In this document: piece after piece, positions 63,656 through 64,000 of the stretch | Layout of the letters: each line of letters opens with the position of its first letter | Numbering within the stretch: the first letter of the stretch is position 1 | From: Paraburkholderia phenazinium | GTDB lineage: Bacteria; Pseudomonadota; Gammaproteobacteria; Burkholderiales; Burkholderiaceae | NCBI RefSeq assembly: GCF_900142845.1 | Contig: NZ_FSRU01000001.1 | Span: 1,984,001 to 2,048,000 of the forward strand | Direction: 5' to 3' | Length of the DNA: 64,000 nt | The notes under the pieces: generated by a model | Databases searched by the model: none | The model's input: only the letters and a program-made list of their open reading frames with translations | What the model was told of the DNA's origin: nothing | Program-made: the position numbers and the translations under genes

Positions 63656-64000
63656 TTAGCGGTCAAGGCGAATCACCACCTTGCCGAAGTGCTGGCCCGA
63701 CTCGAGATGCCGGTAGGCGGCGGGGGCGTCGTCAAAGCCAAACACGCGATCGACAACGGGCCGGATCTGATGGAGGCCCACGAACCGGGCCACCTCATCG
63801 AGCATCGAGCGGCTGCCCACCATGATGCCGTGCAGCCGCTTGATGCCGCCGATCACGGCTAGCAGTTCGAGCTGCGGTCCGCTAAAGCCGCTCACGCCGC
63901 CGATGATCGACACCAGTCCGCCCATTTTCGTCGCCGCAACCGATCTCGGCAGCGTGTCCCGTCCACCGACTTCCACGACGATATCGGCGCCTGCGCCCTC
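63656..64000 (-). CDS. Zinc-binding alcohol/quinone dehydrogenase, C-terminal part (cut by window edge)
   Basis: Only the last 114 codons are visible; the frame remains open to the window end. The sequence VGSRSMLDEVARFVGLHQIR, then DRVFGFDDAPAAYRHLESGQ and HFGKVVIRL is the typical end of medium-chain (MDR) dehydrogenases and quinone reductases, with the last strand-helix units of the Rossmann domain before it (MGGLVSIIGGVSG). It is convergent with the ABC exporter gene, 6 bp away. The substrate cannot be told. Confidence 0.88.
   Translation of the reverse strand, partial: EGAGADIVVEVGGRDTLPRSVAATKMGGLVSIIGGVSGFSGPQLELLAVIGGIKRLHGIMVGSRSMLDEVARFVGLHQIRPVVDRVFGFDDAPAAYRHLESGQHFGKVVIRLDR

Overview
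The window is GC-rich and almost fully coding. Its gene content, the many Tat-signal binding proteins and the compact ATGA-overlapped operons suggest a beta-proteobacterium of the Burkholderia/Paraburkholderia type. That placement is inferred from gene style only. No rRNA, tRNA, CRISPR array or complete insertion sequence is visible.

Most of the window (about 1-37 kb and 43-58 kb) reads as an organosulfur scavenging region. It holds seven intact luciferase-like (LLM) flavin-dependent monooxygenases plus one LLM remnant, two acyl-CoA-dehydrogenase-fold oxidoreductases of the DszC/SfnC type, a TauD-type 2-oxoglutarate dioxygenase, an FAD monooxygenase-like protein and an FAD/ferredoxin pair. 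Transport genes comprise two SsuABC-type systems, two Opp/Dpp-type systems with fused ATPases, a polar-amino-acid-type system with a permease-ATPase fusion, three orphan binding proteins, a TonB receptor and an MFS carrier.

Layout: 3-1034 MFS end; 1212-3181 flavoprotein and ferredoxin; 3311-5529 dioxygenase and flavin monooxygenase; 5687-7366 ABC-F ATPase; 7697-13061 Opp-type system 1; 13382-21390 SsuCBA plus Opp-type system 2; 21410-21556 LLM remnant; 21571-23335 divergent LysR/SDR pair; 23420-24646 LLM; 24982-28128 orphan binding protein and FAD monooxygenase; 28184-33870 (minus) AraC, AhpD-like protein, flavin monooxygenase, SsuBAC; 34113-37346 DUF3088 protein and two LLMs; 37385-41272 (minus) membrane GMC dehydrogenase with triheme cytochrome c; 41531-42553 GDSL lipoprotein; 42935-53255 acetyltransferase, amino-acid-type ABC, TonB receptor, three LLMs, second acetyltransferase; 53292-54122 glyoxalase-like protein; 54342-56000 DppA; 56038-58320 (minus) binding protein and LLM; 58658-59059 transposase remnant; 59091-59996 LysR; 60113-63649 CydDC-like fused exporter; 63656 onward a partial dehydrogenase.

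Two results stand out. First, a shared 26-bp sequence box lies upstream of eleven transcription units, always pointing at the gene it precedes. In ten of them a -10-like hexamer follows 20-23 bp downstream. The box is seen only at the sulfur-related units and looks like the binding site of one activator, plausibly a CysB/SsuR-type LysR protein encoded elsewhere. Second, the 42.9-53.3 kb block (two GNAT acetyltransferases, amino-acid-type ABC importer, NtaA-type LLM) parallels the Bacillus yxe/ytm routes that acetylate S-substituted cysteines and then cleave the C-S bond with a flavin monooxygenase. Here it also carries an outer-membrane receptor and has no visible deacetylase.
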